A DNA stretch of 64,000 nucleotides from Eurosta solidaginis (taxonomy: Eukaryota; Arthropoda; Insecta; Diptera; Tephritidae). Where the stretch lies: contig NC_090322.1 in assembly GCF_040869045.1 (NCBI RefSeq), forward strand, positions 180,124,672 to 180,188,671, read 5' to 3'. The notes below the pieces were generated by a model. That model was given only the letters and a program-made list of their open reading frames with translations. It was not told the DNA's origin and searched no databases. Both the position numbers and the translations under genes were made by a program. How positions within the stretch are numbered: position 1 is the stretch's first letter; every line of letters starts with the position of its first letter. Shown piece by piece: positions 23,488-34,539 of the stretch.

Positions 23488-24054
23488 ACTGTTTTCACAC
23501 AGAAACTTAATGATCTCATTTCGCCTTCTAATGAAATCGTAAATTTTTTGCTTTCACACAGAAGTAACTGCTCGATTAGTATGGAGGATGAAATGTCAAG
23601 CGAATAAAATAACAATGCTATATGACAGACAATCATGGCGGAACGATACAAGGTGGCAGCATGGTGACATACCTACAAACATAAAAAAAATTCCATGTAC
23701 TAGTAAATTCAATGGACAAATGTCAAAATCGTACTGCGCCGGTAGTTGATGTATCAAATCAAATAAAAAAGGTTATAATCAGCTGTTCGACGCGGCCACC
23801 TTGTATCGTTCTGCCATGCAGACAATGACATTTACTTTGACAAATGACATTTTTAAGCACTGAACACACCAAAAACTAAGAAACAGAACGCTGCCAACAG
23901 AGTCGCATTGTGCTTTTGACTTCATTAGGCATTCGATTAGCTACTAATGAAATAATTATAGATTCGAATTTCATAGGCCAGATTGAGCTCAATAAGCGTC
24001 TTAATGTAGAAAACTGCCTTTATTATTCAATAAGCCGTCTGTGTGAAAACAGTA
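23488..24054. mobile_element. Element with two nested sets of inverted repeats
   Basis: The outer pair is a perfect 16-bp inverted repeat: tactgttttcacacag at 23488-23502 and ctgtgtgaaaacagta at 24039-24054. The inner pair is a 23-bp inverted repeat with one mismatch at 23634-23656 and 23796-23818 (core gaacgatacaaggtgg / ccaccttgtatcgttc). This could be one TIR element inserted inside another. There is no coding sequence. Confidence 0.55.
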
Positions 24055-25069
24055 TTAGCCTTGGAAACACGTAATTTAAACCGCTAATTCAGAGCAATTA
24101 CATCATTATTAATCTATTAATTGTGATTCGTTGTTGTTCGGAATGACGTTCATTTCGAGAACATATTCAATAATATATATAATCAAACAAGCAAGTGGAC
24201 TAGGCAATGGTTCGGTTAATACATTACTTGATTATTAAGAATTAAGAATAATCAATAGCGAACGAATACTTACAAATTGTGGTTTATCAAAAAGGCCTCA
24301 AACGAGAAATTGATTATTCAAAAACAGATTATTCGCATTATTTTCCTTTTTTGAAAAAATCTAAAATTAAAACTTATTTATTAGTTGCGTGCTTTAAATT
24401 GTGATACACAAAAAATTTTGAGTAATCATCAAATAGGACTAAACGCTTTTAATATTTTTTTTTTTTTGCATTTTTCTTCCATGGCAAAGAATTGATAAAT
24501 ATGAAACCATGCATTGTACAAACTGACCTCTAAAACGATTTAAATTTAACTTTATAAATAGACTAAAATAACAGTTTCAAAGACATATATTCGTAGGCTC
24601 TCTTGTAAAATTCAGCCAATATAAATAAGCCGGTTATGACAGTCACCCAGATAGTCATGAAACGACGACATGTGTGAAATTTTGTTCACATCGATAAATT
24701 GAGTTTAAATTTTTTAAGTCCACCATAATCTGTGTATCCGGCCATACTTTCCTTACATCTTTGAAAATATCTTGGGCGTGTCTTCCTAGACTATTTAACA
24801 TCTCTAGTAAATTATGTATATCCACTTCCCTTAATTTTTGAGAGCTTGGGCAAATGACTGCTTATTCATAAGTAAAAAGTTATGTCTTCTAAGTGCTTTA
24901 TATTAAAAATAGATTTTCTGCAGTTTAATCTACATTCGTGCCGTTTCGAATTTATATTTAAACTTTCTTTCAAATAATCCAACTGAATTAAATTTTTTTT
25001 TTGTGTTATGATAGGCTTTTCTTGACCATAATGTTGCTTTTGGTGCAAGTAAAACTCCACTATTACGTC
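24055..25069. other. AT-rich intergenic sequence
   Basis: Nothing recognised apart from a T-run at about 24450-24468. The stretch next to the hammerhead-like motif may be part of a decayed Penelope-like element but I cannot define one. Confidence 0.35.
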
Positions 25070-25106
25070 CCAACGTTTCGCTAAGCACCTTAGCTTCCTC
25101 AGAAGC
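25070..25106 (-). ncRNA. Hammerhead-ribozyme-like motif (degenerate)
   Basis: On the minus strand: CTGAGGA, an unpaired A, a perfect six-pair stem GCTAAG-gtg-CTTAGC, then GAAAC. The hammerhead core is CUGAUGA, stem II, GAAA; here one core base differs (G for U7). Penelope-like retroelements are known to carry hammerhead motifs, so a relic of such an element is the likeliest reading. Stems I and III are not clear to me, so catalytic activity is doubtful. Confidence 0.45.
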
Positions 25107-26289
25107 TTTTTTGTTTTTGTTACCTTACTTCGGAGTTTAAGGCTATACCTATTTTGATTTAAATATAAACCAAACAAATCAAATAAACAAACAAACTACA
25201 TAAACAAATCAACAACATCTTCGACATATTTTGTCGTCACGCTCTGCGCTAGGGATAAAAATTAAAGGGAAAAAAATCGATGTTTCTTCGTAAGAAGGCA
25301 TTATCTTGTAATTTCAATATCAATTGGATTTTTATGAATATTTGATTGGTTTGTTCAAGTTTTTCAGTCCAATAATTTTTTTTGTTTCTACGAAACGCAC
25401 TGAATCAACTCATATATACCTGAGCGATAGATTTGTGGTGGAGCATAAGGGGTCGCCGAAATCTAAAGAAGGTTAGAAAGAGGCACCATAAATGTTGGGT
25501 TGTCATACAAGCTAACTTCTATAAGTATATCTGAATATGGTGAATTGGTGGTAGACGTCATACGTATTCATTGTCGACCGAAATTGTGGTGGGCATAGCA
25601 CCCTAATACCACAAGACGTCAGCACATTTTACCAACTTTATCAAAGTGGGTAGGATAAGTCACCAGGTGGTTTGTGAGCTTGTTTACCGATGTATCAAAA
25701 CTGAATAAGTGGGTTAGCGTAATCCGCTAAAAACTTGAGATTAGTCGTAAACTTTGGCTGCTGATCACAGCAGTGTTTCTAAAGAGAGCTCGTTGCTATG
25801 AAAGATATCTTGAATGCTTTCCAATAATCCAGTTTCTTCACCGAAATCAGGTCTTGCGAACCTCAAAGCTTGTGGAGCTCCGACAGTCACTTGCAGTTGT
25901 TCTTTGACCTTAACAGAGAAGTAAAAAGTTTAGATGTTAAATAAAAATTAAGAGCGCGAATTGAATACAATCACACAAAGCACCAGTTTCACAATACTGG
26001 TTTAATGACTATCTCCCAACTGGTCCCATTGGTAGCCATACTTTTTCCAAACGCGTTAAGGACTGAGCTTTTATGAATTTAAATTGATAACTCAAAAGCA
26101 GCGATTATTTTAGGCCACCTACGACTTAATCAGTTAGTAACGTATTCAAAAAGTCTGCACAGTACGTCCCCCCCCCCCCCCCCGAAACTGCCATTTTTAG
26201 GACATAAAATGTTAAAAGTGTCAGTTGAAATGACTACAAGTGGAGAGAATTAGAACCAGTACCAGCGATTCGCTCGAAGATTTATATTA
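25107..26289. other. Unassigned intergenic sequence with a C16 run
   Basis: A homopolymer of 16 C lies at 26168-26183, exceptional in this AT-rich context. No gene recognised. A 103-codon frame on the minus strand (24866-25177) crosses the hammerhead-like motif and has no domain support. Confidence 0.4.
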
Positions 26290-26720
26290 AAATAACAAAA
26301 ATATCCTAAATTATTCCGAAATGACTACGAAATAATTACGTAATGGGCACAAAATATTCCGCTCAACAATCGTAAAATCACCGCACAATATCGGAGGTAA
26401 TCCTCAAAACGATTCGCAAACCACCCCGAAATGGTCCGCAAGATACAAAAAAGAGTTCTAAAAAACTTTATGTGTACGGTTAAAAATTACAACAAAATAA
26501 TTCCGCGTGAGTCCCCAAAAATTGAGAAAATTATCCCTAATAATTTCAAAAACATTACCGAAAATACCCAAAATAATATAAAGAACATCCCGAAATGGGG
26601 CGCATATTCATCATTCGACACAGCCGCGAATTTTGCTATGAACTGACTTCAAAACGATTCCTTTATAGTTCCAAAATTATACCAAAATAGTTTCGAAAAC
26701 AATTCGGAATTGAAGCCGAA
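26290..26720 (-). repeat. Decayed copy of the tttcggga repeat family
   Basis: Recurring ccgaaat, cccgaaatgg and ccaaaaat words read on the minus strand as atttcgg/ccatttcggg, the theme of the array at 46020-47780. It is heavily mutated and without clear units. Confidence 0.4.
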
Positions 26721-26999
26721 TTAATACGAATTTACCTATCCTCTGTGGACTTCTCTCAGGTATCGTTCACCCAAATATAATCGAGTGTTAATCGTCCATC
26801 CCGAAAACAATACTCACATTTGCATAAATAATAATAGCTGCAGTCCACATTTTATTAACGAACCAAGACGACAGTGGTCGAAATTCATTAGCCCATTTAG
26901 GTTGGTACATATCTGAGGACCTGTTTGCGCTTTTTTAAACGGTTATATTTAGCCTGACCCTGGTTAGCGGCCGGCCGGCCTTCCGCCTGAGTTTCTATT

Positions 27000-27240
27000 G
27001 ATAGTCATAAATAAGACCAACTAAACCTTGATCAGGTTATGCTACGCCTCACATTTTTAGAATTTTTCACGCGCCCAACGCCATTATTTAATTGTCTGTT
27101 CAACGCCCTAAATTGATGAGGAGTGTGATGACTAGTACCTAGGGCCTACCTAATTATTTTCTAGATTTTAGTATTATTATTACTTAATGTAAGTATTGTT
27201 TTCAATAAAACCGTTTAACTTAAACATTTTTTTTTTATTA
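27000..27240 (+). repeat. Dispersed repeat with AATAAA and 3' A/T tail
   Basis: Runs from about gataagaccaact-like sequence to caataaaaccgtttaact and then an A/T run. The block agrees closely with 49655-49893 (plus) and inverted with 49483-49640, including gaggagtgtgatgactagta and taattattttctag. The AATAAA near a tail suggests the 3' end of a retroelement. The family is not identified. Confidence 0.6.
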
Positions 27241-27675
27241 TTTTATTTCTTCATACGACTGAGTGTAAATTAAATGTTCATGAATATTCGTACAATGAAT
27301 ATCTTTAAAATAAGATTTACCAATTGGAGATTAAATAAATAAATAAATAAACCTGTTTGCTCCTCCTCCTCCTATATTATTTCGTCTTCTTAACATATCC
27401 TCTTTTCCTTTTCTTTTCCTTTTTCATTCAATGTAATTCGATGTTGCTATTCCGATTTAGTTTATTTCCATTAACTGACTTGGCATCTGATTGCGATCTT
27501 ATTAATGTAATCTTGAGGCTTAAAATGCAATGATAATAATTGATATACAGCCAAAAGATGTATTATAGTTATAATAAGTAAGTTGATACATATCGGCCGT
27601 CCCTAATGTGTAGCTACTCTGTAGATAAAAGTTTTTGGTGCCACACGGCGTATGAGTGCTCGCAGATGTGACTAT
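27241..27675. other. AT-rich intergenic sequence
   Basis: Contains an (AAAT)n tract near 27331-27350 and short (CCT)n near 27361-27371. No gene recognised. Confidence 0.4.
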
Positions 27676-28236
27676 TAGACTGGGTCGAAAAAAAAGTTGC
27701 CAATTTCCGCCCCTAAATTTGAAGATTATGTTGAGAGGGTTTCGGAAAATATTTTGCTTATTTTTTTTTGATCCTTCGAAATACAGCCGAAAATGTTTTT
27801 TCGTTGCAACTTGGTTATTTGAAGTCCGATTTTTAAAATTGATATGTCATTATTTTGGCCTTGAGAAGCTTCACATTTCCGTTTAATGTCATTTTAAGCT
27901 ATGAAGTCGTTTTCACATGATTAGGTCAGCTAACAAAATTGTTCACCCCCTAATGTATGTTTTTTTCCTTACCAAACGAAAGTACTTAAAAATTCAAGAA
28001 AATGTTGCTTTGAAGCCATATTACTAAAATAATAAACAAAGAAGTTATAGCATTTTCAATATTTATTGCAACTTTTATTTTACCTGATTCTTATTATACT
28101 TAGACCTGAAACTCATGATATTTTCGGAGGAAACATTGCAGGGTTTACATTGAAAAGTTAATAAAGATATGCCAAATATCATGAATAGGGGAAGTCAAAG
28201 TAAAAAAGTGAGTCAAAGCTGTTGTTTCGTATTTAT

Positions 28237-28390
28237 AATAATAACGCTATGCGACAAAATCAACTTTTTTTCTGGGTATTGGACAAAACCCACTTTTTTG
28301 TAGAGATTGAGGTACTAATCTCTCCGTACTATCTCCGTTTTTCGAACTTAGCCTCCAAAAAATAGATATCGGCTTACGAATTTCGAAATT
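28237..28390 (+). repeat. Single arm of the 19-kb fold-back family
   Basis: Matches 19047-19200: aacgctatgcgacaaaa, tctgggtattggac, cccacttttttg.agagattg, atctccgtttttcgaa and ctccaaaaaatagatatcgg all appear in the same order. The second arm is missing; the sequence switches directly to LINE sequence. Confidence 0.75.
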
Positions 28391-28640
28391 CTTTTTCATT
28401 CCCATCTATTCCCATATGCGCTAGGACCCAATATAGATGTATGCTTCTCCCTGTCCCGATTCTCTCCAGGGACTGTTTACACTCTAACACGCATTTAGAT
28501 GATGTGCTATGCGAGATTATTGCCTTTATTGATGATTGACTGTCAATATAAAAGTTAACACGGTTGCAGCTTAAGCTATCCTCTTCCAGGGTTGCTACCG
28601 CTTTGGTTACGGCTACTATTTCCGTCAAATAACCAAGGAT
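28391..28640 (-). pseudogene. LINE RNase H fragment
   Basis: Minus-strand translation gives TEIVAVTKAVATLEED, FYIDSQSSIKAI and LYWVLAHMGIDGNEK, which align with the RNase H domain of the LINE at 39.75-45.15 kb (active-site Asp in YIDS, and the H-G/D-G-N-E region). In this copy the proline-glycine before the histidine is changed. The fragment ends abruptly at the fold-back arm, so it is truncated on both sides. Confidence 0.85.
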
Positions 28641-28744
28641 AAAAAAATTTTTTTTTACTTTTCCGAAAACCTCTCAACATAATCGTTAAATTTAGGGGCG
28701 GACATTGGCAACTTTTTTTTGTGTATGGGGACCAACCCAGTCTA

Positions 28745-29899
28745 GTGACTACCGACTTCTCACACTAACTTAATTCCCTTAAGGTATTTTTTTGGCGCAA
28801 TGTCACCCACAACTAGTTTATCTGCTTTAGTCAAATTTAGCATATTTTTGTTTAAACCATTGACCTTTTTTTTCAAGATAAAAGAAAATAAAGTTTATAT
28901 ATTTACACACATGCATACATATAACGTACATTTTTTGGGCTGATGCCTATCTTGGGCAATACGTTCAGCAATGTGTGTGTAAGTACTGCACATAAACACA
29001 TTTTATACGGATTTATGTGTGAGTGCGTTTCTTAATCTCATTTTAGAGTTTCTATTGTGGCTACTGCTTCAGAATTGTCGTTGTTGCTTCCGTTTCTGCT
29101 GCTGGCAAAGCACACAATGAACACCAAACGTTTTTGTTATTATAGTTATTTTTAACTTATTTATTTTATTGTTATTGTTGCTTTCTGATTTTTACATATG
29201 TATTATTTTGTCTTCAATTTCTTCTCACACTCTTTTCTTCAATATTTATTTATGTGCATATTTGATGAGCCAAGGCTATCTGTTGGCCCCAACAAAACGT
29301 AATGTCCTTCGACATTCAAAAAATGTATGCCCATTTGTGTGTTTTTATCTTTAACAATATATGCATGTGTATGTGTCTGTATATGATAGTGGCAGTTTGT
29401 ATTTGTTTGTTTTCATTTTTCATAAATATTATATGTCATACGAGGGCGTGTGTGTGTGCATGTATGGTTTTCAGACCGCATACGTTGCCTAATATGATTT
29501 TTATAGTTGATCTTCTAAATATTTTGTTTATACTCAATACATTTGTTGGATTTATGGCGGTATTAGTGTGGATGTGTGTAGCTATGTGATATGCAGATCA
29601 AGTTATCGGCTTATCAACACATGTGGCGGTGTGTAGTCCAAGTGTTGTACTTTGTATGGATTGGAAGAACTTGAATTGAAAATAAAAGAAAAACAAGATA
29701 CGAGTGTATCGATAAATATATAAACGGAAATAATCAGACTAAAGAATTTAGTCGATTTAGCCCTGTTATTTTCATATTCTTGAGCAGCCGAGGCATATGA
29801 GGCTCTTTCGAGCTGAGCTCGTGCACTTCGAGTATTTGCAAAAATTGTTTTTTTCGAATTCTTCGGAATAGTAAAGGCAACAAGAGGAAGAGAGAGAGT
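28745..29899. other. Intergenic, TG/GT-rich tracts
   Basis: Contains gtgtgtgtgt-like stretches near 28972-28980 and 29446-29460 and long T-rich runs. Open frames at 29169-29589 code Cys/Ile/Phe-rich peptides from simple sequence; not supported as genes. Confidence 0.45.
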
Positions 29900-30035
29900 T
29901 AAAGTAAATTAGGCTCAACTGGTCGGTCAACAAAGATCTCACACAGGCTGAGTGTGTCTATGGTGTACCAGAATTTGTTTGACGACCAAACGGAAGAACC
30001 CGAATCAGGTGCCAGGACTTATATTAAAGAATAAC
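29900..30035 (-). repeat. LINE 3' UTR fragment
   Basis: Reverse complement of the segment at 101-190: tggcacctgatt, ggttcttccgtttggtc and caaattctggta occur in the same order on the minus strand. Confidence 0.65.
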
Positions 30036-30082
30036 TCCGTCCTCTTTGCAAAAACTAAAAGTTTTCTAGGACTTAGCTTATC

Positions 30083-30548
30083 GCGGGGCTGTAAAGTGTC
30101 GAAGATTATATGTAGGTCTTACAATCTTAGACTAACAAAGTTGCTTCTATCATTAAAAAGAGAGGACTGCAGACTCATGACGGGTATTCTGACTGGACAC
30201 TGCCTTCTGGCGTCACATGCCATTAAATAAGGCTTGGTCAGTGATAGCAGATGTAGGAAGTGCGGGCTGGAGGAGGAAACGATCGAGCATGTTCTGTGCT
30301 CGTGCCTGCTGCTCGCTAAAATTCCAGCTATTAGAAGTGATACAGCTGTCAGATCTAGAAGCAGCAAGTGGCTTAAGTCCTAGGAAGCTTATAGTATTTG
30401 CAAATAGGATGGAGTTATTTTATAACATAGGTCCTGGTTTTTGATAGGGTTTTTCAGTTTGGTCATTAACACAAACTTCTGGTAACACTACCGACTCAAT
30501 CAGTCTATGTGAGGTCCTCATGGATCGGCCAGTTCAACCTAACTTAAC
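30083..30548 (+). pseudogene. LINE ORF2 C-terminus and 3' end fragment
   Basis: Matches the 44730-45153 segment: gggctgtaaagtgtcgaaga, then the zinc-knuckle region with RCRKCGLEEETIEHVLC-like residues split by a frameshift, and the 3' UTR ending ccagttcaacctaacttaac at about 30545. Stops and small indels break the frame. Confidence 0.85.
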
Positions 30549-30559
30549 CTAGGACTTAA

Positions 30560-30945
30560 CTTAACTGCTGCCTCAAGATTTGGCAACTCTGCAGCTGCTA
30601 ACAGCTAGAGCCTTGACCTGGCGAGCGCAGGACACGAACACAAAAGGTCCTAAGCCATATATTCCTCCAGCTTGCACTTCTTACATCTGCTGTTACTGAC
30701 GAGGAGTTTATAAGCACGGGCCACCAGAAATCAGCGGCCAATTAGCATGCCCATCGCAAGCCTTAAATCTTCTAACTTCAGAGATATGAGCCACTTTGGG
30801 AATCTGATATCTTGAAATTTGCACATGATCTTAGACATTTTGCAGCCCAGTGCTACTGACCACGCCTTCTCTTCTTGATGAATTATATGCAGCTCCTTTC
30901 TCCTTTTCATTTCTCCTAAACGGGTTGGGACTTCTACCGTCAATT
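30560..30945 (-). pseudogene. LINE ORF2 C-terminus fragment, inverted
   Basis: The minus strand gives VPTRLGEMKRRKELHIIHQ and further on KCKLEEY...LLCSCPALAR (zinc-knuckle-like), corresponding to the last part of LINE ORF2. It meets the preceding plus-strand fragment 3' end to 3' end. It is more diverged than the plus-strand fragment. Confidence 0.75.
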
Positions 30946-31189
30946 CAGGGAGTGCTGGCCCTTTTCGTTACCCCCTATCTCTTTAAAACCGGGAGCCCGG
31001 AGGAATATTTACAGAAGGATGGAAGGGATAGTGAGATTGAGTAGGCCGATTAAGGTAAACTGTAAAATCACAGAGGAAATGGGAGAGGAAGAAGGTGAGT
31101 TAGAGCATAGGCAGGTGGATAATAAATAATGTCTGAACTATATCTGTCGGATTTGATCATACAACATACTATCCAAATAATAGTACCAA

Positions 31190-31600
31190 ATTGGTGTCAA
31201 AAGCAATCCCGAATTGAGTCCACATATGTCCCGAGATCACCCTTAACACAATTCCGAAACGGTTCCTATATAATCCCGAAGTAGTTCTGAAAAAATCCTG
31301 AAACAATCCGGCAATATGGCTCTAATTATCCTGAGCAATATATCGAAACTGACCACAAAGCAGTTCGAAAACATTCCTAAAATTAACCCTAACAATCCCC
31401 AAACAGATCCAAAAAAAGAATCCAAAATGACCCAGAAGACCATACCGAAAGCAATCTAGAAATTATCCTAAAAAATCTCAAAATAGCTCCGAATCAGCAC
31501 CGACATGATCTCAAAAAAATGATCTCGAAATGATCCGACGATAGTTATAATAATCACGGAATGGTCTTAAAGTGGTTCCAAAATAACAAATGACCTGAAA
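31190..31600 (-). repeat. Decayed copy of the tttcggga repeat family
   Basis: Repeated cccgaagtagttctgaaa, aattccgaaacgg and gatctcgaaatgatccg words are the reverse complement of the tttcgggatcatt theme in the 46.0-47.8 kb array. A 66-codon frame here consists only of these words. Confidence 0.5.
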
Positions 31601-33200
31601 AAAACATGTCAAGTAGAAAGATATTACCATTACTTGGAAGCTGTTCTCCAAAAGGCTAACGGTGCCTTGCTATATTCCAAAAAATTAAGGCCAGAAGAGT
31701 TGTAATAAATGAATGTCGATGATGATATCCATGTTTCTACATTATCGTTTTCGGACTTGTACGATTTCTGTTAAGAAATTCTATTTGTGCATTCTCTACA
31801 CAATACATACACACACATGTACGCATAAATCTATTTATGACATCCATTCTTGTTTAAGTGTATGCTCATTTTTGGATACCTATTGCCAACAGTTATGCTG
31901 CGACGAAAGTTCTTAATATGGGATCAAAACTTCATCTTCCATCTCTCCACCATATGTCCACAACCGCATGGTGACCACAAAACAAACCCATTTACACTTG
32001 CAACATTGTAGCCAACTGGTCGGCGTGCGTGAGTGCGTGTATGCGTGCATTCGTTTATTCTTCCATTCGCACTGATATAACGGCAGAAGTAAGGACGTTT
32101 GATTTCAAATGAAATTTAATTGAGTATAATATTCTGTTGTGTGTCTCGCTAGCTTAGTACGACTGCTATCTAAAGGAAGAGTTGCAGGTTAACGGCGTTT
32201 CATTAACATATTTGTGTAAAGTTAGGAGAAGTTGCCTTTTTTTATTTTTAAGTCGGGATATTGTCTTGCTCACTTTGCCATGGTCAGATGGTGAAACTCA
32301 TCTTCCATTTTCAGGGATTCGGATATTGAGTATGTCATCTTTCTAGCTATCAAGCTATGAGTAGACGTGTTCGCACCATAACTCAAGCATCTTCAATAAG
32401 TTACGTTCCTGAAGGAATATCATCCCACCTTGTTTGCGTAATCCGCCAGATTTGCTGGTAGAATTTTCTGGTATTATTACTACCACCCCTTTCACACTCA
32501 CGCCGACCAGTTTCATAATGCTTTCATCTTACTATGCATCCCTCTTCCCACTCCTTGTCACGATGGCATTCCCACATTCCGTGAGGTGACGCGCTTGTGT
32601 GGCCCTGTAGGTAGCATCTTTATTTTCAGAGAAGCCGTTAAATTTCTCATCTGAATCCTGGCAAAGTGCTATTGGACCGAAGCTATATTTGAACCTCGCA
32701 TAGTGCGCACACCCTGGAACTGGTATTATGGCCAAACTCTATCGCAGCGTCATCGATCCCCTTTCATGTTCCTTGATGATTGCTCAAACCTGGTAGCAGA
32801 GATGACCATATTTTGAAATCGATCAACTTTACTTGATACAAATCGAGCAAAGATGCTCATGGTGGCTGTGTCGTGCCTTTCTTCTACCTTATCTCGTTCA
32901 TCGCACTCTTTGTTTTGCAATGAGATTAGTTTTGCATTCAGCACAACAATGGCCAGGCGGTCAGTGGTATTTTACTCTGAAAGAGTCCTGACATGCCAGT
33001 AATAAGCTTGGGATTGCTGAATTTATGAATCAAACCGCTTGATTCCAAATTGAACACGCTCTGCAAAGCTCGATTTCACACGTATCAACTACTGCATCGT
33101 TTGCGCCATCCAGAGTACAATAATGAGAATGTTAGAGTCAGGATTGAACACGCTCGGTACGGCGACTGTGTGCCCAGCCACACGGCAACTAATTCCAAAA
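31601..33200. other. Unassigned intergenic sequence
   Basis: Nothing recognised. Short minus-strand frames at 32532-32944 have no domain features I can name. Confidence 0.4.
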
Positions 33201-33228
33201 ATGGTCAGCAAACACCCTGTGCTAGTAC

Positions 33229-33318
33229 TGTTGTTTTTGTACTAAAGATAAAGGTTTTTGGGAGTGTTATTGATGTTGATGGCCCTTTGCCAAATATAGA
33301 TCCGGTACGTTCCAGTAA
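33229..33318 (-). repeat. CAACAA-tailed retroposon fragment (short)
   Basis: Begins gttgtttttgtactaaagat and includes ttgatgttgatggcc and atatagatccggtacg, all repeated in the longer copy that follows at 33360. Confidence 0.5.
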
Positions 33319-33359
33319 TCGGCAACATTAAGATACTACACTAAGGACCCCATAGCCTG

Positions 33360-33735
33360 TTGTTGTTGTTGTATTAAAGATAAAGACACTCTCCGAAGGC
33401 CCTGGGAAGTATTATCAATGTTGATGGTCGTTTGCCGGATATAGATCCGGTACGCTCTGGTAACAAAGCACCATTAAGGTACTAGCCCGACCATCTCGGG
33501 AACGATTTACATGACCACATTAAACCTTAATGCCATCCCTCCCTCCCCACCCCCTAGTTCCATGCGGAGTTTGCGGTCGCCAGAGCCTCGTCTGTTAATG
33601 AAACAGGATTCGCCGCGGGTAGGTGAGTTTGACAATTGGGTTGGAGAAGCTATATATTGCGCTGGCAACCCCTTGAAAGGGTTGCGCTACACAACCCCTT
33701 GCGCTTATCAACCCCTTTAATACTGAGTACTCGGG
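33360..33735 (-). repeat. CAACAA-tailed retroposon 3' piece
   Basis: Starts with ttgttgttgttgtattaaag (the reversed tail) and contains gatatagatccggtac, ggtactagcccgaccatctc and aaccccttgaaagggttgcg, corresponding on the opposite strand to the 3.63-4.04 kb copy (gagatggtcggg, gcaaccctttaaaggggtt). Adjacent to the short copy in the same orientation. Confidence 0.55.
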
Positions 33736-34397
33736 GCTATCTCTAATCTGGCTGGTATACATAAAAAACTGTAGTCATGTAAGGGTATGTAAGTTTTCCG
33801 GCATGCCCTTACGAGGGGTATTTAATGGAGAAGGGATCGATGGGATTCTCCTATATGATGAATGAATGAATGTCTTCTTTTACCAGCCAAAGTCCAAGCT
33901 GCCCTATCATGTTAGTGCGTTTTAAGCCGACAGGCATTGAAGTCCTGACTTTTTTCGATTGCAGGTCCTCGGATGCTAGGGCTGCATAAACTGCACTGCC
34001 CAATGAGCTGTGTTCCTTTACAGTTGGGCCTCCTGCAGGATAACACGATGCTGCTGACTGGAATTTGACGACAGTCTGCGAAATCATTGGCATCACCTAG
34101 GCTCATCTATTGTTGGTTGTTGGGACTAATGCGGTATTTTGGTCAAATTGGCCTTTGCCGCCGCAATTGTATGGACTAAAGCGAGGTGAAATCACTACGT
34201 TAGTTCATGCTTGATTGTCCAACATTGGCCAGAACTAGTCGACATTATTCCAATCACGGCACACTGGGATCTCCAGTCCAGGTAAAGCTGTGTTTGACAT
34301 TTGATGAAAATATTAAAATTTTTGCTAACAAACTGTTCCAACTCTGAAAATTTTTATATGTGGATGGCTGTATCTGTACCATTACTAAACTTAATTT
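33736..34397. other. Unassigned intergenic sequence
   Basis: No gene or bounded repeat recognised between the retroposon piece and the INE-1-like element. Confidence 0.4.
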
Positions 34398-34539
34398 AAA
34401 ACAAGTAAGGAAGGCTAAGTTCGGGTGTAACCGAACATTACATACTCAGTTGAGAGCTATGGAGACAAAATAAGGAAAATCACCATATAGGAAAATGAAC
34501 CTAGGGTAACCCTGGAATGTGGTTGTATGTCATGTGTAT

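Larger units (their letters stand above)
27676..28744. mobile_element. TIR element (tagactgggt ends) with captured repeats
   Basis: The ends are inverted repeats of about 85 bp: left from tagactgggtcgaaaaaaa through ccgcccctaaattt and gattatgttgagagg; right the same words inverted, ending agtcta at 28744. A TA sits at each end, as expected of a TA-targeting transposon. Inside lie one arm of the fold-back family (28237-28390) and a LINE RNase H piece on the minus strand. No transposase frame is visible. Confidence 0.65.

Noticed and set aside
24866..25177. 103-codon lysine-rich minus-strand frame
   Set aside because: Crosses the hammerhead-like motif, is AT-rich, and has no recognised domain.
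32532..32944. Two short minus-strand frames considered as exons
   Set aside because: No splice-site logic, no domain, and no continuation; composition is not distinctive.
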